64,000 nucleotides of DNA from NCBI GenBank assembly GCA_916700875.1, contig CAKAKS010000034.1, positions 15,462,695 through 15,526,694 of the forward strand. Reading direction: 5' to 3'. Below, in pieces: positions 23,732 to 36,692 of this stretch (positions are counted from its first letter, which is position 1; each line of letters starts with the position of its first letter). The position numbers were made by a program, and so were the translations under genes. Origin of the DNA: Sebastes aleutianus. Its lineage: Eukaryota > Chordata > Actinopteri > Perciformes > Sebastidae. The notes under the pieces are model-generated. The model saw nothing but the letters and a program-made list of their open reading frames with translations, did no database searches and was not told the DNA's origin.

Positions 23732-25834
23732 CTAGCAGAGCGAGAAGCGCCGAGAGTTAATGTTCATCTTGGTGACGCCGATGAGTCTCAGCGGGGCCGA
23801 GAGGCCGAGCCCCGGGGTGACCGGGCATTCGCACAGCAGGTCCGACAGCTCGTCCCTCTCCTCCATGCCAAAGGTGGCGTCGTTGAGCATCCGGCGATGC
23901 AGGTGGCACGTCTGCTCGATCTTCAGCTTGTTGATGTCGCTGCGGAGCCGCATGAGTTGCCTCGCCAGCTGCTGGTCCTGCAAGCGCATGTCTGTCTGGT
24001 GGAGAGAGACGGAAAAACAGTGGAACTAGAATTTTGATAACATGCTTTAGTGAAAATACCAAAAATGTACGCTATTCTTTTGGCTGAGTAAATCATTTTA
24101 AGACATAGGGTCATTGTTGGCAGATTTTGTTCCCTTTCGACCGAGCCAGGCTAGCTGTTACCCCCTGTTTCCAGTCTTTATGCTATGCTAAGCTAAGCTA
24201 ATGATTTCCTGGCTCTAGCATAATATTTACCATACAGACCATAGACTGTATATAATAAGAAGTGGACGTAGTCACCGTGACGTCATCAATTGGTTTGTGA
24301 ACGTCGTTTTGAAGCCTCGAGTTCGGCATTTTGAGTTAGTACAACCAAATTGCTGAATAAGACATTTTTATTTTTCATAAACTGAAAACACACTGTGAAA
24401 GGGTTAAAGTTGTAAGATAAAAACACGGACAACACCCAGACCGGACAACGCCGTGGTAGCAACCTGTCAATCTCGAGGTAGCCACGCCCTAAAGCATACC
24501 CTGCTTTATGGTCTATTTGACTTTAAATGGGACCATAATTTACTAAATGAACATCATGCTGTATTGAAGAAGACTTGAAACTAGCGATTGAGACCATAAA
24601 CTCATGTTTACAATGTTTACTGAGGAAATAAATCAAGTGAGAAGTAGGCTGTACAATTGGACTTCTTTTTGCAACCAGAGGAGTCACCCCCTGCTGGCTA
24701 GTAGAAAGAAAGCAAGTTTAAGGCATTGGCTTCACTTTTCAGAACTGGAGGTTGCCCACTGGTACAGACATGAGAGTGGGATCAATCTTCTCATCTAACA
24801 CTAAAGAAAGCAAATAAGCTTACTTCCAAAAATGTCTAACTATTCCATTATACACATTTTTTTTGTGTGTTTTAACTCTAAGTGTGATTCCAACAACGAT
24901 TTACACAAAGTTCACATGATATAGATTCACCGGAGGTCCACGCAGGCAGTCCTTATTGTCTTAACAAAATCTCAAAACAAAAACTCACAGTGGGACATCC
25001 ACAAACAAAGTTTCCCATCATAAGCTCTCTCAATTTTATCGCTTTTGTGTCCTCTGTCTATGTGCAAACGTCTGTGCAAACATCATAATCATCTCCCTCT
25101 GTGCAAAACGTTCGTGGCCACATACTGTGAGTGCAATTCTGCCTCTGACTGTGCCTCTTTGCGTGCTCAGTCCAGGCTTATGAACCGTGGGTGAATGTGA
25201 AGAGTAATTGAGCATGATTACACTTGCAGAAACTGTGTGTAACAAAATGTCTGAGTCCCAATCGATCTCACTCACTAATGTCAATGGGCCTCTTCTGGCC
25301 ACTAATTGGACATTGTGGGCACAGTTAATCTAATTAGCTATAAGTAGCAGGAAGTTATTTTCTATTCTGGCCTTTAACTGCTAAATTATAAGGCTCTTCA
25401 ACTTAGAAATGTGAATGAAGGTTAGATGATAAATTTGAATATTGTAAAGATTTTAAGCAATGTCTCACCAGTTCTCTCCTCAGCCAACTGAGAGCTTCAT
25501 CGATGTTCTCGAATCCCTGCAGTGCACCCGACGGCAACTTGCACTGAATCACATCAGACTTCACTCCAGTCTCTTTGGGGACTACTTTCCCCTCCGGCTC
25601 CACTTGGTTTGGATCTTTTCCAGTTCCGGACCCTCTGAAGCTCTCCGCCTCGAGCCGGGCTTTCCACTCCAGGTAAGAAGGTCTCCTGGTCTCCAGCCTC
25701 AGTTTCTCCGTCAAGGCCTTCAAGTTCATGAGATGGTCGTCTGCGGGCAAATCCACGTCTTCCTCACAGTCTGCCTCCTCCGGGACTCTAGCCTTGTCCA
25801 CAATAATCTGAGGAACTGAGGGAGTGTCCATCAT
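23732..25834 (-). CDS. fam167a: FAM167A (DIORA-1) homologue
   Basis: Small, largely helical protein of the FAM167 family; its molecular function is poorly known, though human FAM167A is an autoimmunity-associated neighbour of BLK. Two coding exons on the minus strand: 25834-25469 and 23995-23732, giving 209 aa (human about 214). Exon 1 encodes the conserved LKALTEKLRLETRRPSYLEW and GFENIDEALSWLRREL; it ends at a GTGAGA donor. Exon 2 starts at TDMRLQDQQLARQLMRLR and ends LIGVTKMNINSRRFSLC, near-identical to human. Joining restores human-like ...WLRKEL-TEM.... Two adjacent ATGs (25834, 25831) could each start translation; the first is used here. A CAG acceptor a few bases upstream (about 25843) implies a non-coding 5' exon further right that was not located. 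Confidence 0.95.
24130..24850. mobile_element. Nested insertion: one repeat inside another, in fam167a intron
   Basis: The outer element is the 'GCTAAGCTAAGCTAA' family found again in the SRCR gene introns. Its left part (24130-24240, from GACCGAGCCAGGCTAGCTGT) and right part (24764-24850, TACAGACATGAGAGTGGGAT to AACTATTCCATTA) are interrupted by about 520 bp. The inner element runs from CATAGACTGTATATAATAAG to GGAGGTTGCCCACTGG (about 24240-24763). The heptamer TACAGAC is present on both sides (24232-24238 and about 24763-24769), as expected of a short target-site duplication. Confidence 0.65.
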
Positions 25835-26650
25835 TAATCTGCTGAATACAAAAAGCTCCTTAAAAATGTGTCAAAATAAAAAATAGATATCTGCTCTTCA
25901 TTGGTGGTCTCTTTCGTTGTTATAAATGACCATAGTTGTAGGTTTCCGTCCTTTCTGCGTCCACTTTATTTGTCAAGAAAGTCTTAAAAAAGTTCCTTTA
26001 AACCTCCATTTGTGTTTTGGAGACAGAGTGTCTTTAGGTCTGCAGAGGAGAGAAGAAGCAAGTTATGAAACATTTGCTGACTATACCACCGACAATCACA
26101 TCCAACTGACAAAACGAATGTTACATCTGAGAAGCAAGACTACACCGCACACCTGTGTGGCATGTCAGGCTCAGTTATATGACCGGCTAGATCATATCTC
26201 AGAAACATTAAATGATGAAGTATAATGAAAGTTTGTGCACTTTCTGTCCGTTCTGAACGGACGTTGTGTCTGTTCTATAGCGATTTAGATCGAGCTTTTG
26301 GCTTCTCACTTATCAAATAACATGACGGATCAGCGCACCGAGGGAACACACCTTCAGGATTTTCATTTAACAGGGAACCAACTGTTTCCATAGCAACGAC
26401 ACAGGCACTGTAAATGAATCAGCAATTTCCCACCTGCTGTCCTCAGGGCTTATTGCCTTAACCAACATGTGACAGACAACTGGCGGATAGGCTTGCTCTT
26501 TTACAGCAACCCTCCTATTTACAGCTACAAATGTATGTAACAAATATACGTTTAAAAAATTACGGCATATTTAAGTACTCCTCATTGGACGTAGCATCAG
26601 TTACTGTAGTGTACACCCTTTTTTTTTTTAAACAAAACCACACAATTCAA
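25835..26650. other. fam167a upstream flank, no exon identified
   Basis: This region lies upstream of the minus-strand fam167a coding start and should hold part of an intron in the 5' UTR. No promoter motif or exon could be supported. Confidence 0.4.
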
Positions 26651-26679
26651 CAATATGCATTTTGTCTGTCTTACAGCAA

Positions 26680-27013
26680 TCAACAGCCATGTGATATAAC
26701 ACAAAATATAGACTTGGATATCACAATATGGCATATAAGTGTTGTCTTTTCCTGGATTTAAAGGCTGCATTACAGTAAAGTTATGTTTTAATAATTTCTT
26801 GAACTTACCAGACTGTTCTATTATTTGCCTTTACCCATATTTAGTCATCATATCCACATTACTGATGATTATTTATAAAAAGAAAATCTCATTGTCTAAA
26901 TATTTTGTGAAAGCACCAATTGTCAACCCTACAATGCCGTCGCAATATCGATGTTGAGGTATTTGGTCAAAAATATTGTGATATTTGATTTTCTCCATAT
27001 CGCACCAGCCCTA
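26680..27013 (-). mobile_element. hAT-type MITE, degenerate
   Basis: The sequence ends at 27013 with ATATCGCACCAGCCCTAA, the reverse complement of the TTAGGGCTGG-type end typical of a common teleost hAT MITE. The interior (CCTACAATGCCGTCGCAATA, GTAAAGTTATG, ATATCACAATATGG) fits the same family. The other terminus is degraded. No transposase is encoded. Confidence 0.6.
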
Positions 27014-27425
27014 AACCATGGTCACCATCTTAGTTTAGTATGATAACATGATAACATTTTTCTAATTAGTACTAAACACAAAGTAGGAATATCAGTAGTT
27101 TTGAAGTTATTTGGTCATAACCAAAGTATTGGACATGGTCATTGGACATGGCATGAATGTCCAAATTGTGACCAAATTTCACACTATTCATCCAAAGTTT
27201 ATTAAGATATTCAACTTGTCAACATCATGGCGGTGCTAACATTATAAAGGAACATTCAGGACATTACTTTAGTTAGTAGGATTCTACATCTGGTGATCAT
27301 GAATGTCTGTACAAAATTTCACAGCAATTCATCCAACAGTTGTTGACACATTTTAGTCTGGACCAAAGTGGTGGACCGACCTACAGACTAACATTGCCAT
27401 CCATAAAACCATGGCTAAAAAGTCA
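27014..27425. repeat. Interspersed repeat fragment
   Basis: Internally repetitive: 'CATTGGACATGGCATGAATGTCC' repeats shorter neighbours, and AAATTTCAC.GCAATTCATCCA recurs twice with about 120 bases between. It resembles a dispersed fish repeat containing GGACCAAAGTGGTGGACCGAC. No coding potential. Confidence 0.45.
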
Positions 27426-30400
27426 TATCACATAACAGTTTTAAAGGAACCTGCATTGTTATCATGCTATACATCCAAATTTACACCAACATATGGCATC
27501 TGAATCTCAGTATTTTTTAATCTGACCAGTTTAGAAACACGCTGGTGAGTCCATAGAGGCCCACAGGAAAGACTTTAATCTTTAATGCAGCCCCAGCAAA
27601 CAGCATAACCCAGCATAGTCCCAGCATAACAGTGGCAGCAAAAGCAGACTTTTCTGCCCAGTGTCCTCTTACAAAGTCTCCGAGCCCTCAATAAGTGGTT
27701 AGTGCTCAGTTATTCCATAATGGGCACAGCAGACCAGCAGTGAAGTCATTCATTGCCCCGTGTATCTAATGATAGGCTTGGCTGTTCTGCGAGGTAAAAT
27801 AGACCTCTGACTGTGAAGAGTATAGCTGATTTACTGTATGAACGCCCGGGAATGGATACTCTCCTTATTCTCTAAAGGAATCACTGTGTCTCTGGAGACC
27901 ACATTGTTACAAGAGACCAATAAAGGAGGAGGAAAATCCATGCTGCATGCATTTTTAAAGAGTTTGTAAAGACTCTGTATGTACAGTAAGGAATTGATTT
28001 AAATTGTGAAAAGGAGCTGCAGAGCGAAGAGATTTAGAAAGATGGGGGGAAAAGTGTGCGTACGCATAATATTATATAATGAGCTGCGATCACAATTATA
28101 AAGAAATAAACGGTTTAAAATCATAACCCCAAACCAGCCTCCTTTTGGCTGCTTGGTGAACCCAGACACTTCTGAATAGACCAGCAGGAAATCTTTCTCT
28201 TAAGGAAGCCGACATTTACATTTCCTGAATATCAAGTTCAGTCTGGGGCAAATACAAACACTGGCAAATCTTGGTGGGGGAAAAAAAAAAGATCATTTAT
28301 CGTCATTATCCAAATGTCTCAACAAGCATTACCCCTACATTCCTCTGGTTTCGAGGCAGCAGAATTTGATTGCTCGGCAACATCCAGTTGCAGCGTTACC
28401 ACACCGATAAAATGTATTTTGTGGTGTTATGAGATGCCAAAACCTGGTCTGGCTTAAGAACTTAAGAAGTCTGGCTCTCTTATCTGGCACATACAGGCAT
28501 GTCTACATAACTGCAGAGTAAAACTAATCAGGCTTTTAGTGACGTATTACCTCATTTCCATTTATTAAAGGTGTTAAATTTCAAACTGGAGGGTTGATTA
28601 TGTGCTGATATACAGTACAGTACATGAGAATATGAGCATTATCCTCAAAGGGATAGATAACCTAACCCAAACGCTATTTGTAGGAGCTATTTATTTGTTG
28701 TTTTACTAATAATAAGTGGTATTGTTTGATTGTTTGCTTTATTTAGATTACATTTCTGATATGATTTTCTTTTGCTTGTTATTTGTTTAGATTAATTATG
28801 TTCTTATTTTGTAGTTTTTGCGTAATTAGTATTTAGTTTTGTTTGTGAATTAACACTGTGGGTACCTGTGGTTATACAGTATATGTATAGGTAGGCAGGT
28901 ATAGGACCAGCATGCACCTGGGTGGCCCTATGTTTTTTTTTTTTTACCAGAGCAAGAGAGGCAGCGACAGCCGTGATTTTATTGTTTGTGTAATAATAAT
29001 AAATCATAAGAAACATGGAAAATGTTGCATGCACAATCGGCTCTTTTGCCATGGTGCGTCAGTGGCCCTGTGATTAAAGTTTGATTTTGATTTTTCTGAC
29101 AGATGGCAACTACACTATTCATAAAGGTAAACACCCACTTACTGTGGCATATTGGATTCCTTTGTTATGGCAACAGAAACTTAATAAAACAGTCTGTGGT
29201 TCAAAATGTTCCACATTAACAGCCTAAGAAGAAGAAGAAAAACCCAGGCTGGATATCAGTAGCTATCAACAGGTGTGTTTTTTTTCCTGATTGTATATGT
29301 TGGATGGATTTAAATAAAAAAACACATTTGGGGGGGCTAAAATTAATTCAAATTAAACATGATTCCTTCTGTCTTTAATCAGATCACAATAACCTAAAGG
29401 TAAGTATTATAATATAATGCAACCTGAAACTTTGCATCACTGCATATAGCTAATGGGTTGTTATCATGGAAAAAAACACATGCACACAATCATTTGTTAT
29501 GGGTGGAAAGAAAACAACAAAACATTGATACAGTATGTAAAAACAGCAATTACTTACAATTTAATGATCCTTCTTTAGAGTTCTGCCATATAAAGTTAGT
29601 GTCAAGTTTACTCATTTTTCTCACTTTATTTAAGAAGTTTTTCTCAGCAAAAAGCCAACATACAGCTATAGCTCTCATTTCAGGATTTTCTACACACGAG
29701 CAGACATTTCATTTGAACCTCCTCTGGCACCAGTGCTGCAGGGTATAGCATCATCTGAAATACTGTAATTCAAACTGTGTTTACCTTGTATGAATCCTCC
29801 TGCTGTAGTCCAACTTGTAGTTCAAGCAGCCACATCAGTGAAGAGCATCTCCAGTCTGTTCTCTCTCTCTCTCTCATATCATCACCCTAACAGCTCCACG
29901 GTCCACTTGTTTCTGAGCAGAGAGCTGCCGGAGGAGGGGCTGGGAGGTTGCGTCAGGTTCTGGTTGCCTGGAGACGTCCCAGGAATCCCTATCACACACT
30001 TCCCGCCCGCCGCATGAATATTACTGCAAGTGCGCCACAGTCTGACAACAACCAGGCAAACAGCCTCACTCTTTCTACCGTTTATTTTCATTCAACAAAA
30101 TAACCTACGACAAAGAAACTTTTTTTTATAACAATATAATTGGACAATAAGTACAAAATGTGAAAAACAACAACAACAAAAAACACATAAATACAGACTG
30201 GTCAACCACAAAGTTTTCATTTGTTACACTTTTCATCCCTTATGAAAGTTACTATAATAAATTCTGTCTGAATAAATACAAAGAGCTCTTCAAAAATGTG
30301 TCAAAATTAATATTTTGTTTTTAAAAGTATCAGTTTTAAAGTTTACTAATGCAGTGTGGTAATAGAGTGGTGCAGGGATGATGTATTTTTGTCACCCTGG

Positions 30401-31270
30401 GTTCCCTTGACAAAAACCCAATGGGATTTTTCCATTGGGTTTTGGATCATTGCAGAAAATAAGCTCTGCGGCAAAAACACGTTTGTTATACTTACACGTT
30501 TTGTTCTGCATAATAATATCCACAAATTCAAACTAACCGAAGCCCAAAAAACTGTATTCGGGACAGTCCTATAGTATCGATAAAATATTAGTAGTTATTA
30601 ACCTGCAGAAAATTGCCATTTCATAAAGTAAATTGTATAAATAACCTGCTTTGTATAGTTGTCAGACATTCAGGAAGCAGTGTAAACATACTGTGATTGT
30701 CATATTGCTTAGTGGTAGATTCTTAATGGAATAACTAAAAAATGAGTGCACCCAAACTTTGTGGAATAGAATTTGTCCAGATAAAAGATACACAAAGAAT
30801 TGTAGGATCCTAAACCAACCAACAGTAACAGCAACCCCAAACTATCATTACTGCAAAATATGGCAAAGTGCGAAAATGTGAAACACAAATAAATGTGATT
30901 TGCAGCCAAAGTCTGTTTGATTGTGACTGTATTGCTTGTGTTTTGAACAAATATTCTAGGAACAGGGATTCTGTTTGTTCTGTCTTCTTTTGGTGGGATA
31001 ATCTACTAGTCATATTCTACCAGAAAAACTGAAATGCAAACTCTTTAAATTTAAAAAAAAACAGTGAAAGCCACCGTCTCCACGACACTTACAAGTGCAA
31101 CTAGTTTCAGCAACACATTAAAAACAGTCACACAAGTTAAATGATTTATCATTTATATAGTATTGGGGAATCAATAGTGTCAGTGTCCAGACTTGAATTT
31201 ATAGACCATGTTCATCACTCAATCTCTTCTATTTTGGCCTGCTATGAGACACCTCGAATCTAAATTAATT
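27426..31270. other. Spacer between fam167a and lca5
   Basis: No coding exon was recognised on either strand. The segment next to 31270 is the lca5 3' UTR. A reverse-strand AATAAA corresponds to TTTATT near 30080 and is one possible poly(A) site. A fragment of the hAT-like family described at 35829 is seen at about 30538-30575 (TGTATTCGGGACAGTCCTA). A CT microsatellite lies near 29862-29877. Confidence 0.45.
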
Positions 31271-34200
31271 TCATAAAGTAAGTTCCTCTATGTCATCGTC
31301 GAACGAGGCGATTGCACGGATGGTGGGCCTGCTATCTGCGACGTGTAAGGTGTTCAGGGAGGATGCGGGAGGAGTGGAAGACCCCGATTTGAAGCTGAGC
31401 AGTCCTTCCCTTCTCGAACGCACCCCGTTGGTAGTCGGGGGACTGCTGAGGACCTCCATTTTATTGGAGATGCTCACGCTGTCGCTCGTTGCCAGGGCAC
31501 CAAATAGCTGGTGCATGAGGCTGGACTTCTTGTCCTTCCCTGCTCCTCTTTCCGTCTCCTTCTCTTTCTCCGTCTCCACCCCTCTGAGACTAAAAATACC
31601 TATTGCTTCTAACGCCGAGTCCCTGTCCTCTTTGGGCGGCGGTGGAGGGAAGCCCGAAGAACCTCGAGAAGCCGAATGTCCGAAAGAGGGCGCGTAGCTC
31701 CCGAACGCCAAGTCGTCCCTGGGGATTTGGGGCCGTGGCGCTCTCCTCCCCGTTCCCGTCGTCCCATCTCCACCCTCCATGCCTGATCTCCCCCTCCCGC
31801 CTTCCCTGCTTCCGGCAGCGGCACGCAAACTGGCCGACTCCTCCGATTCTGTGAGGTTAAAAATGGAAGAGTTCCTCTGCTCGGGAAGACGAGGAGAAGA
31901 ATGGTTACTGTTGGCCTTGTTGGACTCAGAGGGACTTAACTCGGCAAACATGGCGTCCTGGGCTCCGTGGTCTTGACGGTCTATTTCGCGCATCTTAGCC
32001 AGCAGCTGTTCTTTCTTGCGATGAGTTTCCTCTGTTGCTTGCTGATTGGCCGGAGCCCCCTGGTTCCACCTCTCCACCTCTTCCTGGACGTGGCCACGCT
32101 TCCTGTTGTTCTCTTCCTCCTGGTTTAACAGAGAACTTGTCCTCTTGTTGTCTTCTTCCTCTATTTTTTCCTCCCAGCCTGTGGACAACATAAGACAAAT
32201 CCATTTACTGGTGCTTTTTTTGTACTTTATACTAATTTTCTCAATGCAACAGTACAGCATAATACACGATTTGCTTATCTTACCATCTCTAAGTCTCTTT
32301 GCCTTCTCCTCAAGCACATTAAGCTCCTGGTTGAGTTGCCGTTTCTCCTCTTTCTCCTTCACCGACTCCTTCTCCTTGTCTCTTCTATCTTTTTCTCTGT
32401 CTCTCACCTTCTGATGTCTGTTTTCTGTGTCTGCCTGTCTGTCCACTCTGTCAACCTCCTGCTGACGTACATTGATTGAGAGAAAGAGGTGAATGACGTA
32501 CGAATAACAGTGACAGAAGAAGAAGAAGTGTGGACGTTGGGGTGAAGTGACTTTACCTTGAGTGACAGGTATCCGTCAGGTGCCTGTTCACTGCACTCAC
32601 TGGCATCAGTGACGGTGGGTGGAGGTGAGGGGAAATCCAGACTGGACGCCCTGTCTTTAGTCTGCACTGCCTTGGTGCTGCTCCTGCTGGGGACTGTGTG
32701 TGAAGCAGTAATTTACTGTATGTTAAGAGTTCATTTCTGCTATACCTATTCCAAGGCACGAATCAAACAAAAATATCCACCCACTGTACTAAAAGCTCCC
32801 AGGCAATTTTAATTATGCAACATTTCGATCTGACTGAGATCTTCTTCAAGCATTATCAAATCACCATCACAAAGCAGAACAAACAGACAGTTTGGTTGAC
32901 TGCACAAATGAGGCTTCTGGAAACCAATAGTTGAGCCTTACCTTTCCGCTTTGTGCCACTGTCAACATCTTTTCTTAGTGTGGGTTTCATCATGCGGTTG
33001 GCGTAGATGTTCTTAGAATCTAGTTCTCTCTCCTTCTCCTGATAAGAAAAGAAATCAACAAAGTGAAAATTTCATACAATGCTGCTTTTTATACCCAACA
33101 GTTGGTATTCTTAAGTATATTTCTCTGTATATGGACCTTGAGTTTATTGGTCAGTCGTTCCAGCTCCTCCTGCAGAGTCCTGATGTCCTCCTGGGCACTG
33201 ATCGTCTTCTTCCTCTCTGCAGCCAGCTGCCTCTGGTAGCTGCTGTTGCTCAGCTCCATGCTACGCTCCAGCTCCTTCAAACACACACATATGAACAAAC
33301 ATGTGTGAGCGTGTGTTTTATTTATCATCTGCAAGTGATTTTCAAATTGATGTAGTATAACCCGGCAAACCAAATGTACCTTAATCTTGCGTTCTGCATC
33401 CTGGGCCCGCGTCTTCTCTTCCTCTAGGCTGCGGCTCAGCTCGTCTCTGGCTCCTAACTCTCGCTGGTCGACCAGCTTCTTCAGCCGTGCGATGGTCGTC
33501 TGGCTCCTCTGCAGCTGCTCCTCGCTGTCCTTCATCCGTCGCTCGGCAGCCCGTTCCCGCTCCTGAGTGCGCCTGAGCCGTTCACGCAGCACGTGGGTCT
33601 CGTTGGTGTGGCGCAACAGCAGCTGGGAAATCTCGCTTTCCGTGTCGTCGTAGCGATGCAGGGCTTTCTCTTGACGCACCTGAAGCTGCGGCGTGGAAAA
33701 GAAAAAATTTAATTTTAGGACGCCACAAGATGACGAGGAAGAAAACGTATGTTAATGTAAAGATACGTTTTCTTGCAAATATGTGTGTGTTTATGTTGTC
33801 ATCAGAATTCTTTTTTTTTTTTTTTTTTTACTATAAAACATCAGTATTGGCCACTAAAATCTGACATTGTTCAATTAAGGCCTTTCTGGGCCTCATATAT
33901 TTAACCCAAACTTAACTAAAGGGGTGGGTCTACCTGTCTGAGAACTCGATTTTCCTTCTGCAGCTCGTCAGTGCGCTGTTGCAGCTCAACAAGTGAGTTA
34001 CGCAATTCGTTGATCTTTAGCAGGCGGGCTGAGAGCATCCTCTTGGTCACCAGGTCCAGGTCTTTAGGGGGCGTGGACTCCTTGCTTTCTGAACGCACTC
34101 CCCTGCGATGCTGCTGGGTCAGAGGCTGGCCACCTGGACGCTGTGGACGAGACACGCCCCGGCGCACCACACCACCTGCGAAGAGAAGAAACACACATGA

Positions 34201-34928
34201 TGTAAAAAGAATTTAAAGGTAATGACAATAAACACTTTTACAGACTGAAACAAGTAGGACAAGTAGTGGTGAATAGAAAGTAAGGTTGAGCTAAAGACTG
34301 ATCAAAAACTTTAAGTCATAGCAACATAATTAGTGTGTTTTTAAGAACTTCAGTAGGAAAGATCTTATTGAGATCTGAATCAAAGTCAAAGAGGATTTTT
34401 TTACTGCAGAAATCACCATGTTAAAAATCTGCCTTACACTGCCATCACCTGGACAGTAAATCAAATGTAACCAGTGAGGGTTAAGTTTCATTCATCCATC
34501 CGCCCATACTTGATCATGTCCTTGCTTTACATACCCGTCTTGTAGAGGGGGCTGCTAGAAATCCTCTTTGCCCGCACTCCTCTTCGTCGGTTAGGGGATG
34601 GAGTCCGGGACCGGGAGTATGGCGAGATCGAACGGTCTGAACGAGACTCATTCTCATAGTCCTCTGAGTAAAACGACCCACTACTTCTCCGTCCCTCTCC
34701 ATCTGATACCTTGTCCCGATCTGGATCTGAACGCCAGGTTCTGGTCTTCGACCTGCTCTCAATGCAGCCGCCTTTTTCCCCCTCGTCCTGGATCTTGTCC
34801 CGGAAGTTCTTCTTGCGTTTTTGGAAGGATGACGCTCGGGAATCTTCCTTTGTACTCTGGAGCGACTGACGACTTTGATCGGCATCCCGGTTGTCTTCAT
34901 ACGGATCAGTTACGTTTTCAGATTCCAT
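31271..34928 (-). CDS. lca5: Lebercilin (Leber congenital amaurosis 5 protein)
   Basis: Coiled-coil protein of the connecting cilium and ciliary axoneme; in known biology it associates with intraflagellar transport, and human loss causes Leber congenital amaurosis. Eight coding exons (minus strand) join in frame: 34928-34535, 34175-33934, 33685-33380, 33274-33137, 33038-32942, 32693-32557, 32461-32284, 32178-31271, total 799 aa (human LCA5 697). Residues 1-131 are basic, serine/arginine-rich and disordered. The family signature is DLVTKRMLSARLLKINELR followed by RQEKALHRYDDTESEISQLL, a long heptad-rich coiled coil (about 160-360), and KEREL..KNIYANR. Exon 7 is almost purely charged (Lys/Glu/Arg). 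The C-terminal exon carries LAFGSYAPSFG and MHQLFGALA and ends FDDDIEELTL. An in-frame stop precedes the ATG in the likely 5' UTR exon. LCA5 rather than LCA5L is favoured by the adjacent sh3bgrl2. Confidence 0.95.
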
Positions 34929-35828
34929 GTTGTCACTTTGAAAAGAAACGCTGTGTTGAATTTAAAACACAACAAGTGGGAAAGAAACATATCAGACTTT
35001 GAATTACAATAGGATTTTTTTTACAATTTGTTACAATTTAACAATTACAAAGGCTTACTTGCACAGGATGTATCTTACCAGATTTAACAAACTTTCAAAC
35101 ATTAAAAGTCCCCAGGTTAACTGACCTCAACATTTGTACGGTGCAACCCAGGTGAAAATTCTCAAAATTCATCCAGAACAGTAATAAGAAGTGAGGCCAA
35201 CTGGTTTCTCTCAGGTTTTCCGTATTGTGTGTCTTGGTCACTAAGCAACAACACGCATGAGGTGAAATTTTCCATGAGGCTGAATGATGTATGATATCAC
35301 TACTCCACACCGCTGTTGCTACACACAAAATACTAGCCTGCCCCCGTCTGCCCTGGTGACTTATTAAACAGCCAGATTAGTATTTCTGACTGCAGTAAGA
35401 TGCACGTGTACACACACGTTCAAAGAATACAGAAAAATAAGAGAAAATAAATAAACAAAAATTAAGTGTAGATATAGTGTTGCATATTAAATATACATAT
35501 ATTGTATACATACAGTATATATCTTGTGTATTCCTGCAAAGTCTTACCATATACTGTATAAAATGTAGAATTCTTTTGACAATATTTTGTGAGTAACTGT
35601 ATTTGTATCTATTATAATGTTGGTCTCTTATGTTGCCAGCCTAATGGGTAGATATTTTTAGTTTTTCTACATTACGCAAACCCTACGTTAAACATTTCCA
35701 CACACTTGCCCTGTTTGTAACATCAACAACATTTTTTTAAAAAAGTCCAGCACCTCCAGAATTGTTGGTGCTGTTTGTAAGAGGCCAATCAACCTTGAGT
35801 AGTTTGAGGAATAAATATAGAATCCAAG

Positions 35829-36132
35829 TAGGGCTGACCTGAATGCTTCAAAGCTTCGACCGTTGCCATAGTATTCAACCTCCAAATCACTATTCGAATG
35901 CTTCGTTTTTTAATGTTTTTTTTAATTTTTATATACAAGTATGTATCCCCAAAAAGACCATGAAATAAGGAATAATCCCACAACATTATTCATATTCAAC
36001 ATGAATTATTATTAGTTCTTCTCAGACAGATATAGCTGTTTGTTGTGTGTAGAGGTGTGTGTGTACATCAGCTTCGAATACCTTCGAATATTTATCATCG
36101 AAGCCCAAAATATGGTATTCGGGACAGGCCTA
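35829..36132. mobile_element. 304-bp hAT MITE with 8-bp target duplication
   Basis: The ends TAGGGCTGACCTGAAT (35829 on) and ATTCGGGACAGGCCTA (to 36132) are imperfect inverted repeats. The flanks AATCCAAG (35821-35828) and AATCTAAG (36133-36140) match at seven of eight positions, the size expected for hAT. Subterminal GCTTCGAA-like motifs repeat inside (GCTTCGAATACCTTCGAATA, CATCGAAGCCC). It lies in the lca5 5' UTR intron. Confidence 0.7.
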
Positions 36133-36608
36133 AATCTAAGACTAATAGCGAGTACACTCTTTAATATGTGTGTTAATGACATGTAAAGGTCATGCAGTTA
36201 TGACTCTTTCATCAATCCCAGCAATAATAGAATCACTTGATGGGAAAGTATCTATGGCAACAACGGTACACACACCATCGCCATAAATACAAAAGAGCAT
36301 AATTGTCAGTGAAGCAGGACAGAAAGGCCCTGCCAACATCTTAATACAAACCTATTTTTGAAAACAGAGTTGTTAAATTGCATTGTTGACTGAATAGACA
36401 GACTTAAACATTAACAATGGCTCTTAGGTTTTTTTCTCTCCTCTCTAATCATCAGAAAGAAATATACAGAAATAGGCATACAGTAGAAGACTGTTAATTC
36501 AAACTGATGTACTTCACAATTTCAGTGGCATTTGTGTCAAAACAGTGATTTAATTAATATAATTACCATCATTAAATATGCCTGGGTGTACAGTTTGTTA
36601 ACACTCAC

Positions 36609-36692
36609 CACACAGGTTACAGTCTCCCCATCATCTCTGCTGACATCATCTTCTGCTTCATCTAGCTTATGTCTGACTGTCTCCGGAGGCTC
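36609..36692 (-). other. Likely lca5 5' UTR exon 2
   Basis: On the minus strand an 84-base segment is bounded by TTATCAG acceptor (exon from 36692) and a strong GTGTG|GTGAGTG donor (exon to 36609). Spliced to the acceptor TTTCAAAG ahead of 34935, the frame of the lca5 ATG meets TAA in this exon. It is therefore non-coding for that start, even though another frame is open across it. Confidence 0.5.

Noticed and set aside
23726..24062. Overlapping open frames in other frames of fam167a exon 2
   Set aside because: These are shadows of a GC-rich conserved coding exon; only the frame ending INSRRFSLC matches the family.
32408..32461. Alternative donor GTGAGAG at 32407 shortening lca5 exon 7
   Set aside because: It would end exon 7 in phase 0, whereas the next acceptor requires phase 1, so the product would be frameshifted.
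36609..36692. Reading the lca5 leader exon as coding (EPPETVRHKLDEAEDDVSRD...)
   Set aside because: The frame is open, but it does not join in phase with the ATG exon; in the joining frame a TAA precedes the ATG. It is kept as a UTR exon.
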